Below, piece by piece: positions 52,616-61,667 of a stretch of DNA of 64,000 nucleotides (positions are counted from its first letter, which is position 1; the number at the start of each line of letters is the position of its first letter). The stretch covers positions 6,076,001 through 6,140,000 of the forward strand of contig NZ_JAUSZD010000002.1 in assembly GCF_030817275.1 (NCBI RefSeq), read 5' to 3'. A model generated the notes under the pieces. That model was not told the DNA's origin and ran no database searches. It worked only from the letters and a program-made list of their open reading frames with translations. The stretch is from Paenibacillus sp. V4I7 (GTDB taxonomy: Bacteria; Bacillota; Bacilli; Paenibacillales; NBRC-103111). Position numbers and translations under genes: made by a program.

Positions 52616-53440
52616 TTAACCTTTTACCGCGGAACCCGTAATACCTTGTATGATATATTTTTGTCCAATAAGAAATACAAGCAGCATGGGAACAATGCCA
52701 GCAGATGTAGCCGCCATCATCCCGTTATAGTCAATATTGAACTCAAGTATGAAATTCTGCATGCCCAGCGGGACTGTATACAGATTACGGTCAAGCAGGA
52801 AAACGAGGGCATTCTCATAGTCATTCCAGTGCCAGGAAAAATCAATAATCGCTAAGGTCGCCAACGCCGGTTTGGCCAGAGGCAGCATGAGCTGAAAGAA
52901 AATACGGAAGTGGCCAGCCCCGTCAACAAAGGCAGATTCAGTGATCTCCTGAGGAATCGACATGAAAAATTGTCTCATTAGAAATACCCCAAAAATAGTA
53001 AACAAGCCAGGAAGAATGAGTGCCCAGTGCGTATTATAAATCCCTATTTTATCAAACAAAATAAATTTGGGAACAAATAACACTTGCGGTGGAACCATCA
53101 TCATAGATAAGTAAAACATGAAGAGCAGGTTCCTTCCCTTAAACTCAATTCGCGAAAATCCATAAGCCGCTAAGGCGGATAAGAATGTAGCTCCAACCAT
53201 GCAAATCAGAGCTATTTTCAACGAATTCATATAATAAATAAGAAAGCTTTCCTTGCCTGTCCATACTTTAAGATGATGTTCAAACGTCACCTTCTGGGGT
53301 ATCCATTGAATCGGGTACTGGAACACTTCATTAGGTGTTTTAAAAGATGTACTTATCATCCAAAGAAACGGCAAAATCATGAAAAGACCCAGTACCAGCA
53401 TGGCAATCGTATATAGTAATTTGGTCGATTTTATCTCCAT
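52616..53440 (-). CDS. Carbohydrate ABC transporter permease (MalG/LacG type)
   Basis: 274 residues, six membrane segments. MalG-like EAA loop EITESAFVDGAGHFRIFFQL and the C-terminus QKYIIQGITGSAVKG. Second permease of the importer at 52.6-55.7 kb; starts 24 bp after the first permease gene. Confidence 0.93.
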   Translation of the reverse strand: MEIKSTKLLYTIAMLVLGLFMILPFLWMISTSFKTPNEVFQYPIQWIPQKVTFEHHLKVWTGKESFLIYYMNSLKIALICMVGATFLSALAAYGFSRIEFKGRNLLFMFYLSMMMVPPQVLFVPKFILFDKIGIYNTHWALILPGLFTIFGVFLMRQFFMSIPQEITESAFVDGAGHFRIFFQLMLPLAKPALATLAIIDFSWHWNDYENALVFLLDRNLYTVPLGMQNFILEFNIDYNGMMAATSAGIVPMLLVFLIGQKYIIQGITGSAVKG

Positions 53441-53464
53441 ATTGTCTCAACTCCGGTTTTTAAC

Positions 53465-54340
53465 TTAATAGTGAACCCATCGCTTCTGACCGACCCATTG
53501 AATCATCGTGATCAAGAAGATGATAGCGAATAAGACCCATGAGATAGCTGAAGCATAGCCCATTTCATAGTAACGAAACGCATTGTGGTAAATAAACAAG
53601 GATAAAATCGTTGTACTGCCGCCAGGTCCGCCTTGCGTAACAGCTTCAATCATGCCAAACGTCTTCATCGACGTAATTAAGCCCGTAATCATTAATAAGA
53701 ACGTGGAGGGACTCACTAGCGGGAAGATAATTTTCCAAACCGTCGTCCATGAGCTTGCTCCATCGATTTTTGCGGCTTCCAGTTGTTCTTGCGGTATTTC
53801 TTGAAAGGCAGCCAAATAAATGATCATATTATAGCCAAGAAGAAACCAAATCCAAATAATGTCTATGGCGTACATCGAAGAGGTCGTCGTAGACATCCAT
53901 CCTGGCGGATTATCAATGCCAATGGAACGAAGAAAGCTGTTAATAGGTCCCTGCGAGGGCTGAAACAAAAGCATCCATACAAAAGCAACAGCTACACCGC
54001 TCGTAATGTACGGCATGAAAAACATAGCCCGTAACAGACTCTTTACATACACACTGCGATTCAATACAAGAGCTACAAGAAAGGCCAATCCGATTGAAAC
54101 AGGGACAGCGGAAAGAAATAAGGCTGTTTTCTTCAATGAAACATAGAATACAGGGTCATGAAATAACCTATTGAAATTATCGAGGCCAATCCATTCGATA
54201 TCTGGCGATGTGTATTTATAATTCGTGAACATAATCCCCAGCGAAAATATGGCAGGGACGACAAAGAATAATATGACGCCTAGCATATTAGGTAAAATGA
54301 ACAAGTACCCTAATCTACGTTGTTTTTTTGCCCAGTTCAT
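53465..54340 (-). CDS. Carbohydrate ABC transporter permease (MalF/LacF type)
   Basis: 291 residues from ATGAACTGGG; AAAGGAG lies about 11 nt upstream. The frame continues to 54403 without a better start. Six membrane segments and EAA loop EQLEAAKIDGASSWTTVWKI. First permease of the second importer, 70 bp downstream of the binding-protein gene. Confidence 0.92.
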   Translation of the reverse strand: MNWAKKQRRLGYLFILPNMLGVILFFVVPAIFSLGIMFTNYKYTSPDIEWIGLDNFNRLFHDPVFYVSLKKTALFLSAVPVSIGLAFLVALVLNRSVYVKSLLRAMFFMPYITSGVAVAFVWMLLFQPSQGPINSFLRSIGIDNPPGWMSTTTSSMYAIDIIWIWFLLGYNMIIYLAAFQEIPQEQLEAAKIDGASSWTTVWKIIFPLVSPSTFLLMITGLITSMKTFGMIEAVTQGGPGGSTTILSLFIYHNAFRYYEMGYASAISWVLFAIIFLITMIQWVGQKRWVHY

Positions 54341-54411
54341 TCCATAAATCACTCCTTTTTTGAACAAAAAGGGAGGTGCCTCTTTCTTGATGCATCCCCC
54401 CATCTTCCTTG

Positions 54412-55737
54412 CTATTTCTTGTTTTTTGATAAGTAATCGTTATGTCGCTTGACCGAATTCTTAAGGGTGTCATCTAAGGATTGTGCCTTCAAGAAATACT
54501 TTTCATATTCTTCTCTTCGCGCATCCACAACCTGTTGCGGTAGCGTTGCTGTAAACGTAGGGAATTTACCGAATACAACCTTTTTGAGCGAATCTACATC
54601 ATATGTTTTTTCGTTATCTCCAAGGAGCAGTTTAATAGCTTCTTCCACATTCGCATCTTTAGAAGAAGGAATGCGTCCGCCAGCAGCAAGTGGCATCATT
54701 CCACCATCCGCATACCATTTCAAAAACTTCCAAGCCTGCTCTTTATTCTTCGAGTTTGGATTAATGGAAATAACGTCGCCAAGTCCTCCCGGATATTTAA
54801 AAGTAGACTGTTCTTTTGTCACTTTAGGAACCGTGGCAAAAGCAATCTTGAAGTCGCGCGGGAAATCTTTCATGTTGTTTGAACTGCGGAATATAAACTC
54901 TCCAGCTCCCAGCATAGCTGTTTCGCCTTTTAAAAACATCGAATCAGTTGGCATTTTACTCGTCAATTGTTCGCCAAGTAGAGGCATTGATTTATCATTA
55001 TGCATCATGGTAAACATAGCTTCGTATGCCTTACGAACAGTCGGTTCATCTAGGTTGGATGTCCCATCCGTTTTCGTGAATCCCGCTCCCGCACTGGCTC
55101 CATCTATAAAGTTGGTGTATCCGGAGATATGTTCTGTAAAGCCCCAACGTGTGCCTTTTTTGAGCTTAGCCGCATATTGCTGCAGATCAGCCATCGTCCA
55201 ATCTAACGAAGGAACGGCTAGTCCAGCTTCATCAAGTGCATTTTTGTTCAACCAAACAAAAGATACATTCTTTTTGGTTGGAAGACCGTAATACTTATCT
55301 TTTACTTTCCAGTCCTTTGCATCAGCGCCCATTTTATCGTCAATACTGTAGTCTTTAAGTTCACTAAGGTCGAGTGCTGTTCCAGCATCAACACGTTTCG
55401 ATAAAGCTGATAACGTATAGTTGACATATAAATCGATACCTTGATTTGTCGTAAGAGCCGTATCAAGCTTCAGATTACCGGCGTCATCATTGACAAAACG
55501 CTCATATTTCACCTGAATATCGGGGTTCTTTGCGTTCCAATTATCAACAACCAACTGTGGACCGGCTTCGGCTGGTACACCACCCCACATCGTAAGCGTG
55601 ACCGCTTTCTTAGCTTCTGAAGAAGCAGCGGGACTGTTCTTAGCAGCGTTTTCGCCCGATGTACCGCAGCCTGCTGCAACTCCCAACACGACAGCTGCTG
55701 AGAGAAGACTTAGCGTTGTTTTCTTCATATTCATCAT
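54412..55737 (-). CDS. ABC transporter sugar-binding lipoprotein
   Basis: 441 residues. Lipoprotein signal with GVAAGC (Cys24), then a MalE-like family-1 solute-binding protein (LTMWGGVPAEAGPQLV, KYPGGLGDVISINPNSKNKE, AWKFLKWYADGG). AGGAGGGTC precedes the ATG. The response regulator and kinase upstream on the same strand probably control it. The sugar is unknown. Confidence 0.93.
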   Translation of the reverse strand: MMNMKKTTLSLLSAAVVLGVAAGCGTSGENAAKNSPAASSEAKKAVTLTMWGGVPAEAGPQLVVDNWNAKNPDIQVKYERFVNDDAGNLKLDTALTTNQGIDLYVNYTLSALSKRVDAGTALDLSELKDYSIDDKMGADAKDWKVKDKYYGLPTKKNVSFVWLNKNALDEAGLAVPSLDWTMADLQQYAAKLKKGTRWGFTEHISGYTNFIDGASAGAGFTKTDGTSNLDEPTVRKAYEAMFTMMHNDKSMPLLGEQLTSKMPTDSMFLKGETAMLGAGEFIFRSSNNMKDFPRDFKIAFATVPKVTKEQSTFKYPGGLGDVISINPNSKNKEQAWKFLKWYADGGMMPLAAGGRIPSSKDANVEEAIKLLLGDNEKTYDVDSLKKVVFGKFPTFTATLPQQVVDARREEYEKYFLKAQSLDDTLKNSVKRHNDYLSKNKK

Positions 55738-55852
55738 TTGACCCTCCTGTATTTCATATCCTTACTGGTTACAAATCAACTATATCACCAGCTTTTTAGG
55801 GTTCGAAGGAACAATGTATTGTTCTTGTAGCACAAAAGTTTGATTTGATTCT

Positions 55853-57313
55853 TCATATCTTCGCATTTTGTTGTCTGAAAATACTCGGCGGCATGCCGAC
55901 TTCTCTCCGAAATATGCGTGCGAAGTAATTCTCATTGGCAAACCCAACGGTTGCCCCGATTTGAGCAACAGGCTGATCCGTGTGCAGCAGGAGGTGACAA
56001 GCCTTTTCAATACGAAGCCCCATGATATATTCCGTTATCGTTTTACCGGTTTTTTTCTTAAAAAGAACACTCAAATATTTATCATCCATCGTTGCAATAC
56101 CAGCAAGCAGCGACAGCGGCATCTCTTCTTCAAAATGCTGATTCATATAAGCAATGACTTTATTGATTTCAGCATGATCCGTAACCTCATAGTTCGCTGC
56201 CTTCCATTGTGCCATGTACATATCGATTCTCTGTTTAAAAAGGGGCCCTGCTTCCCTATGAGAAAGAGCCTCAACAAAAGCATTTGGTAAGTCAATTGTC
56301 GTGGATGCGAGCTCTGTAAATTTGCGTTCTAAACGCAGCATTATTTCTTTTACACGAAGCAAAGACAGCTCTATGTCCCTCATCCACGACCAGATTTCCT
56401 GCCATGAAAGATCCAGTAATCCTTGGTTCATCTGCTCAAAAGCTTGGATTAAGTTCTTCTCCAGCGACCAAGGCAGGTTGGAATAGGCATTAGCCTTCAA
56501 GGTTTTGGGCTGGTGGAAGAAAATGCCCGCTCTACCTGCATACCATAGTTCAGTCATTCGAGAAACCATGGTTTTCCAAACCGTGTGAATATCCTCATCT
56601 GACAACCGCTCTGAGATTAATACAACGAAATCGCAACGCTGTTCTAAGTCCCTTATTCTAATCTTTGTTTCTTCTGGAGTGGAGCAGAGGACCGTGGTCA
56701 TCCCCATCTTGGTAAAAAGATGCATCCTTGCATTCATTTCCGTATCGAATAAAGGCAGTTGCAGCAAATCTTCCTTATCGAAAATGGTTTGTCCATGCAA
56801 AACAAGGATAAGTAGATTGGGGTTAAAAGAATCCCGAATAAAAGCCGGGCTTTCAATCGTCCGTACCTGATCATTAGGTTCGTTATATAAAGTCTCACAG
56901 TAATCGTCAATTTCTTGAGAAATAAGACGCAAGTTTCTTTCTAACTCCCGTTTTACCTTTGCCAGTGCCTCAGTCATTTTCTCTGGAGTCAAATAAAGCT
57001 TAAGCACATAACCCAATGCCCCTAGCTCCATCGCTTGCTGGATAAACTCAAAATCATTCATGACAGTGAGCATGATGAAGGCTGTTCCTAAATTCTCCTG
57101 GCGAACCTGAGCAAGAAGCTCTACACCATTCATGACAGGCATCATAATATCGCAAATAACCAAATCTGGCTGTTTTCTCCTGATGAATTCCAAGGCTTCT
57201 TGGCCATTTCCGCATTCCTCTATCACCTTGAAGCCATTTTCCTTCCAGGGCATTCCCTTTCGGATACTTCGTCTCACGAAGGCTTCATCTTCTACCAAGA
57301 GAACTGTCCACAT
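55853..57313 (-). CDS. YesN-type response regulator (REC plus AraC HTH)
   Basis: 486 residues. Receiver domain 1-120: acidic pocket VEDEAF, phospho-acceptor Asp in LVICDIMMPVMNG (about residue 55), and LGYVLKLYLTPEKM near the conserved Lys. A long linker follows, then the AraC double helix-turn-helix at the C-terminus (LLAGIATMDDKYLSVLFKKK and QIGATVGFANENYFARIFRR). Its start overlaps the kinase gene by 29 bp, so the two are co-translated. It probably activates the adjacent sugar importer. Confidence 0.93.
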   Translation of the reverse strand: MWTVLLVEDEAFVRRSIRKGMPWKENGFKVIEECGNGQEALEFIRRKQPDLVICDIMMPVMNGVELLAQVRQENLGTAFIMLTVMNDFEFIQQAMELGALGYVLKLYLTPEKMTEALAKVKRELERNLRLISQEIDDYCETLYNEPNDQVRTIESPAFIRDSFNPNLLILVLHGQTIFDKEDLLQLPLFDTEMNARMHLFTKMGMTTVLCSTPEETKIRIRDLEQRCDFVVLISERLSDEDIHTVWKTMVSRMTELWYAGRAGIFFHQPKTLKANAYSNLPWSLEKNLIQAFEQMNQGLLDLSWQEIWSWMRDIELSLLRVKEIMLRLERKFTELASTTIDLPNAFVEALSHREAGPLFKQRIDMYMAQWKAANYEVTDHAEINKVIAYMNQHFEEEMPLSLLAGIATMDDKYLSVLFKKKTGKTITEYIMGLRIEKACHLLLHTDQPVAQIGATVGFANENYFARIFRREVGMPPSIFRQQNAKI

Positions 57314-59072
57314 GTAAGCTTTCTCCTTTCGAATAGGGTGGAGACAACAAGAACGGAATGCGAATGCGAACTAATGTCCCAATTGGGATGGATTCTATCG
57401 CCAAATTTCCTTCTTTTCGAAACAGGAGCACGAGTCTCTCTTCGAGATTTTTCAAGGCAATGCCATTTCCTGAACCGGAGGTTGACCCTGCGTTACCTAC
57501 TCCAACGCCATTATCCTCCACTTCGATAACGAGCTTATTTTCTTGTTTTTGAACTCTAATTTGGATGCTGCCTGCCCTCTCGATCTTAGCAAACCCATGA
57601 TAAATACTATTCTCAATAAGCGGCTGCAAGCTCAATTTAGGAATAAGCGCATGGCGAAGCTCAGGGTCAAATGTGATATCCACATCGAATTCACGGTCAT
57701 ACCGAAGTTGCTGAATACGGATGTATCTCTGGGCAAGTTCAATCTCATGCTCTAGATGAATTAAATCCACATCCAATCGCATTCCTGCTTCCAATAACTT
57801 GCCGAGCGACTCGCATACTTCAGGAATTTGATGATTACCGATTTCAATGGCAAGCCATTTCACCGTATTTAACGTGTTTAACAGAAAGTGCGGGTTCATC
57901 TGTGACAAAAGCATTTGGAAACGCATAGCCTCTTTGTGGCGTTCTTCCTCCTTTAACCGATTAAGAAGACTCTCCACATCTCTGACCATCTTATTAAATG
58001 CCTGAATAAAGGTTAGAATTTCACCCTTATAGCTTTCCTCAGGCAATTGAATCTTCAGATTTCGCTTCACGACATCTGACATTTTTCTCTGCAAAAGCTG
58101 TAGGGGTCTGGTGATGGTGGTTGAGATCAGAAAGGTCATAACAATAAATAGAACGGCAATAATCAACGTTGTCAAAATGTAGGATTGCTGAAGCTGATTT
58201 ACTTTATGAAACAAATATTTGGTCGGGATGCTTTTGATCAGATACCAATTCAAGCTCGGAATTTTAGAATAACTAATGATGTGGTCATTCTCGACTTTGC
58301 TTCCAGTCGGCTCCCAACCTAACGTATTCATTGGGTTTGGCAGAACAAGAGCATTGGATGTATTGCTGCGCCCATAGATTTCTCCTTCTGCGGAAGCCAA
58401 TACATACAATTCATCATTAATCGGACTAGGAATAGCGCTTCGAAGCCAGCTTTGATAGTCAACGCCGATTCTTACAACAGCATATACCTGATTATTTTCG
58501 TCTCGTAATCCTTTATACAAGGTCAATAAAGAGGGTTGAATACCAAAGGCTGAGGTTAGCCCACCTTCTTCTAGCTGCCACTTGGAAAGGGATTTTCCAA
58601 GGAAAGCATCCTGTATCACTGGCATTGCCGAAAGAGCAGCGTGGCTTAATATATGAGTAGGTCCATAGGATGTGTAAACATGATCTTCCGCATCGAGAAC
58701 CGTATAGTAGACGTAGGAGTTAGCAATAAACACACTATTATTAATAGCATTAAACTTCTCTTCAATTTTCTGTCTTTGCTGGAAAGAAGCATAAGATCCC
58801 CCCGCTTCGGGTTTTCTCAAAATCGCAGTTACAAAAGAATCCTGTTCAATCAGGGTAAAGGTCTTCTCTGAAACACTTAATAAACTGCCAAGCGAGGATG
58901 TAATTGTTGTCATTTGTTCGAGATTTTGGCTGCTAACTTGTTCTCTCATTAACGTCTCGAACTTTTGAACGTGGGTCATATTTAAGATGATGATGGGCAG
59001 CAGAATAACAAGTAGAAAAGCTAAGAACAGCTTGTACTTTAACGTTTGTGGTATGAAATGTCTCAATTTCAT
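57285..59072 (-). CDS. YesM-type sensor histidine kinase
   Basis: 595 residues from ATGAAATTGAG (AAGGGG at 10 nt); earlier in-frame starts lack a ribosome binding site. N-terminal membrane helix, extracellular Cache domain (about 35-285), second helix, HAMP (ITRPLQLLQRKMSDVVKRNL), His_kinase box with phospho-His in FQMLLSQMNPHFLLNTLNTV, and an ATPase domain (LQPLIENSIYHGFAK, VEDNGVGVG, GIALKNLEERL). Typical sugar-sensing kinase of Paenibacillus, paired with the overlapping response regulator. Confidence 0.94.
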   Translation of the reverse strand: MKLRHFIPQTLKYKLFLAFLLVILLPIIILNMTHVQKFETLMREQVSSQNLEQMTTITSSLGSLLSVSEKTFTLIEQDSFVTAILRKPEAGGSYASFQQRQKIEEKFNAINNSVFIANSYVYYTVLDAEDHVYTSYGPTHILSHAALSAMPVIQDAFLGKSLSKWQLEEGGLTSAFGIQPSLLTLYKGLRDENNQVYAVVRIGVDYQSWLRSAIPSPINDELYVLASAEGEIYGRSNTSNALVLPNPMNTLGWEPTGSKVENDHIISYSKIPSLNWYLIKSIPTKYLFHKVNQLQQSYILTTLIIAVLFIVMTFLISTTITRPLQLLQRKMSDVVKRNLKIQLPEESYKGEILTFIQAFNKMVRDVESLLNRLKEEERHKEAMRFQMLLSQMNPHFLLNTLNTVKWLAIEIGNHQIPEVCESLGKLLEAGMRLDVDLIHLEHEIELAQRYIRIQQLRYDREFDVDITFDPELRHALIPKLSLQPLIENSIYHGFAKIERAGSIQIRVQKQENKLVIEVEDNGVGVGNAGSTSGSGNGIALKNLEERLVLLFRKEGNLAIESIPIGTLVRIRIPFLLSPPYSKGESLHVDSSLGRR

Positions 59073-59135
59073 TGTCCATTGTCCCCTTATGATGTTCATA
59101 TGGGTCAAGTATACTTGCTTGTTCATTAAAAACAA

Positions 59136-59165
59136 AGAGACTGGCATGAATTTCCGCCAGTCTCT
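59136..59165 (-). terminator. Terminator after the M24 peptidase gene
   Basis: 10-bp perfect stem AGAGACTGGC/GCCAGTCTCT; on the minus strand TTTGTTTTT follows. It ends the M24 transcript upstream of the kinase gene. Confidence 0.8.
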
Positions 59166-59180
59166 CTTATGGAAAATTCG

Positions 59181-60365
59181 TTATACTCGGAGAATACCGT
59201 CCCTCGAAATGGTCAGCTTTTCATACCCATTCTCAGTAATCAAATACGTATCCTCAATACCAACTACCCCGCGACCGGGGAAGGTGAATTTGGGTTCGAC
59301 CGCGATGACCATGCCAGGCGCCAGCGGGTATTTGAAGCCTTTGGCGAGAACGGGCAGTTCGTCGATTTCGAGCCCAATGCCATGACCAAGGAATTTCACT
59401 TGGTCGGCGCCGTACCCCATGAAGTGGGCGCTTAGCCCCGCTTCCTGCACTTGATCCAGCGCGAGCAGATACAGATGCTCGGCGATAACGCCAGGCTGCA
59501 GCCTGGCTTCCGTGGCGCGGAGCACCTGCTCCGCCACGTCATAGGCCCGCTGCAGCTCAGGGTCTAGATCGCCGATCACGAGCGTACGCGTCTGATCGAT
59601 AAGATAGCCGTCGATCGAGCAGCCGATATCGACGAGGATCGGTTCGCCGCGCCCAATCAGCGCGCGGCCCGAGCTTTGCGGGCTGGACGGGTGAAGCCCC
59701 GTACCCCCAGCCGGCCCGTCAAAATAAGTGGGCACCGCTGCCGCCGCGCCTGCCGCTACCATTCCGGTTATCAACTCGGAATTGTATGCGCGCATGCGCA
59801 TCAGCCCTTGGTGCCCGCGCAGCCGGAGCTGATGCTCGATGAGCGCCATCAACTCAAACTCCGCCATCCCCTCACGAATGTGGGGGATGACTGCTTCCAG
59901 CGCTGCGTCGACGACGCGCGCAGCTTCTCGAGTCGCCGTGACTTCGTCCGGCGATTTGATCATCCGCTGCTCGCGCACGAGCAGCGAGCCGTCCTCCCAG
60001 GCCGCGCCGGGCAGCGCGGCCTGCAGCCGCAAGTACAGCTGGACGGGTAACACATCCAGCTCAGTCGCGATCCGCAGCACTCCTGCAGCCGCGGATCCAT
60101 CCGCGCAGCGCGCGCGAAGACGCTCACCCAGCGTCTTCAAAGACCCCAGCGCTTCCACGGCCGCTGACGCTTCCTCCTCCGCTCGGACCAAACTTCGGCG
60201 TACGAGGTAAAGCGCGTCTCCCTCCGCCGGAATAAACAAATACCCCGTCTGCATCGATCCGCAGTAGTAATATATATCGACGTTGTTCGTGACCAAAAAG
60301 CCGGACCAACCCCGCTGAATCATCTCACGCTGCAGCGCCTGCTGCCTTTGCAGGAAAATTGTCAT
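59181..60365 (-). CDS. M24-family metallopeptidase (Xaa-Pro aminopeptidase-like)
   Basis: 394 residues from ATGACAA with AAGGAG at 9 nt. N-terminal creatinase-like domain, then the pita-bread fold with the five metal ligands: Asp in EPILVDIGCSID, Asp in YLIDQTRTLV, His in FLGHGIGLEID, Glu in VIAVEPKF and Glu in VGIEDTYLI. Cytoplasmic; removes N-terminal residues next to proline or acts on related substrates. The middle (59.4-60.2 kb) is much richer in GC than the surroundings. Single-gene transcript. Confidence 0.92.
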   Translation of the reverse strand: MTIFLQRQQALQREMIQRGWSGFLVTNNVDIYYYCGSMQTGYLFIPAEGDALYLVRRSLVRAEEEASAAVEALGSLKTLGERLRARCADGSAAAGVLRIATELDVLPVQLYLRLQAALPGAAWEDGSLLVREQRMIKSPDEVTATREAARVVDAALEAVIPHIREGMAEFELMALIEHQLRLRGHQGLMRMRAYNSELITGMVAAGAAAAVPTYFDGPAGGTGLHPSSPQSSGRALIGRGEPILVDIGCSIDGYLIDQTRTLVIGDLDPELQRAYDVAEQVLRATEARLQPGVIAEHLYLLALDQVQEAGLSAHFMGYGADQVKFLGHGIGLEIDELPVLAKGFKYPLAPGMVIAVEPKFTFPGRGVVGIEDTYLITENGYEKLTISRDGILRV

Positions 60366-60417
60366 ATGTATCTCTCCTTGTAACCCTGAATTCACACCTC
60401 ACTCTCTTATTATACAT

Positions 60418-60900
60418 TCAAAACACCATTTCCGCAGAAGACTTAATCGTCCACGTAATCGGCTGCAAAACCGTATAAGTCCGCGGAAACTCCAAACGGA
60501 TGAACATTATCACACCAGGTCGATCCAGAGTAACAGAGTAACCATTTCCTGCATTCACATACGTATAAGGAAATACCTCATTGTCATTAATAATCTTAAA
60601 TAATTCCACGATAACCCTGCTGCGCAAGAACGTATTCGGCAGCGGATCGTTCGCCGCATTTAATCTTAGATTCGCTTGCAAATATTGCATAGCCACAGCT
60701 CTAGCCTTCGTCTCATCAATGCTGTGAATACCGCTTGCCAGCTTTACTTGATCACTTTGCTGAGCAGCCGCATGCACCGAGTTATTCAATGCATGCTTCC
60801 CGTGAAAAAGCGTATGCATCGCCAATTCCTCGTCCGTTTGCAGCCCATATAGCGACATATAAACGACGCTCATCAAGACTATCAAAAGCAGTTTATACAA
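60418..60900 (-). CDS. Tad-locus membrane-anchored protein, unknown
   Basis: 160 residues with one N-terminal membrane helix (LLLIVLMSVVYMSLYGL) and an extracytoplasmic domain. It is the last gene of the Tad-like cluster, 17 bp after the gene before it. The architecture fits a TadE/minor-pilin-like component, but no diagnostic motif is seen. Confidence 0.6.
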   Translation of the reverse strand: MYKLLLIVLMSVVYMSLYGLQTDEELAMHTLFHGKHALNNSVHAAAQQSDQVKLASGIHSIDETKARAVAMQYLQANLRLNAANDPLPNTFLRSRVIVELFKIINDNEVFPYTYVNAGNGYSVTLDRPGVIMFIRLEFPRTYTVLQPITWTIKSSAEMVF

Positions 60901-60917
60901 GACATCACCTCAGGCCC

Positions 60918-61343
60918 TCAAGGCACATACTCGCTCATCTTCATGCCTGTTGCCCCCATACGATCTGATCCGGAAGGGACCGTAATTCCCACAAGCTGAT
61001 CTATAACAAAAAGTCGATGATACGGATACGTCATTTTCAAACTCAGTCCCGTTCCACGCCAAACGGGCATTCCTGGATCCATTCCCCCGACCCCTGAAGT
61101 CGTATTTACCGTGTAAACGAGATCTCCAGGAATGAAGCCTCTTTCCGCCATCCGATCCCTAGAATCCTGAATCATGGTGCTATTAATATAACCATGCCTG
61201 CCGTTAGCACCGATTTCGAGCAAATAATCGACTTCTTTTTGCAAAACAGCCTGCCGAACAATAATGACATGCTTATACACCGGAGCAAACATAAACCAAC
61301 AAAGCATCGTCGCAAATAGGATAAACACTAAAATCTGCTTCAT
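60918..61343 (-). CDS. Tad-locus membrane-anchored protein, minor-pilin-like
   Basis: 141 residues. One N-terminal membrane helix (ILVFILFATMLCWFMFAPVY) followed by a short extracytoplasmic domain (DLVYTVNTTSGVGGMDPGMP). Its ATG overlaps the stop of the small gene upstream (ATGA). Probably a pseudopilin or TadE-type protein of the cluster; family not certain. Confidence 0.6.
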   Translation of the reverse strand: MKQILVFILFATMLCWFMFAPVYKHVIIVRQAVLQKEVDYLLEIGANGRHGYINSTMIQDSRDRMAERGFIPGDLVYTVNTTSGVGGMDPGMPVWRGTGLSLKMTYPYHRLFVIDQLVGITVPSGSDRMGATGMKMSEYVP

Positions 61344-61486
61344 GGGTTAATCCGCTCAATCGTCCCATTGATCCTTGCTCCGCTGTTGCTTACTTGCTTC
61401 CGAGTACCTGTGCTGCCACCAACCACACTGTTGTATATGACAATCACCACCATAATCAACATCACCGTAACGAGGATCGATCTCAC
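61340..61486 (-). CDS. Tiny single-helix membrane protein (Tad locus), copy 1
   Basis: 48 residues from GTG: RSILVTVMLIMVVIVIYNSV is one membrane helix, followed by a polar tail (GTRKQVSNSGARINGTIERI). GGAAG precedes the start. Size and shape fit a Flp-type pilin or a class of small Tad-locus peptides. It overlaps the next gene by 4 bp and is a diverged paralog of the gene at 61503-61652. Confidence 0.65.
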   Translation of the reverse strand: MRSILVTVMLIMVVIVIYNSVVGGSTGTRKQVSNSGARINGTIERINP

Positions 61487-61502
61487 AGCAAATCTTCCAT
61501 AA

Positions 61503-61652
61503 CTACGGCCTTAATGCTGTAATATCCGTATTTGCCTGTGTTCCATGCGTCGAAATATTCCGCCTCATCCCTGTCGAACCATCATTAATAATCGATGTAA
61601 AAAGTAATGCCACAACAATTAGCATCATAACTGTGATCAATATATTCCTCAT
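61503..61652 (-). CDS. Tiny single-helix membrane protein (Tad locus), copy 2
   Basis: 49 residues from ATG with GGGGAGAGGG upstream: RNILITVMMLIVVALLFTSI membrane helix and a polar tail (GSTGMRRNISTHGTQANTDI). Same plan as copy 1: a helix, then STG(T/M)R and a Gly/Asn/Thr-rich end. Likely pilin-like. Confidence 0.68.
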   Translation of the reverse strand: MRNILITVMMLIVVALLFTSIINDGSTGMRRNISTHGTQANTDITALRP

Positions 61653-61667
61653 AACGTCCCTCTCCCC

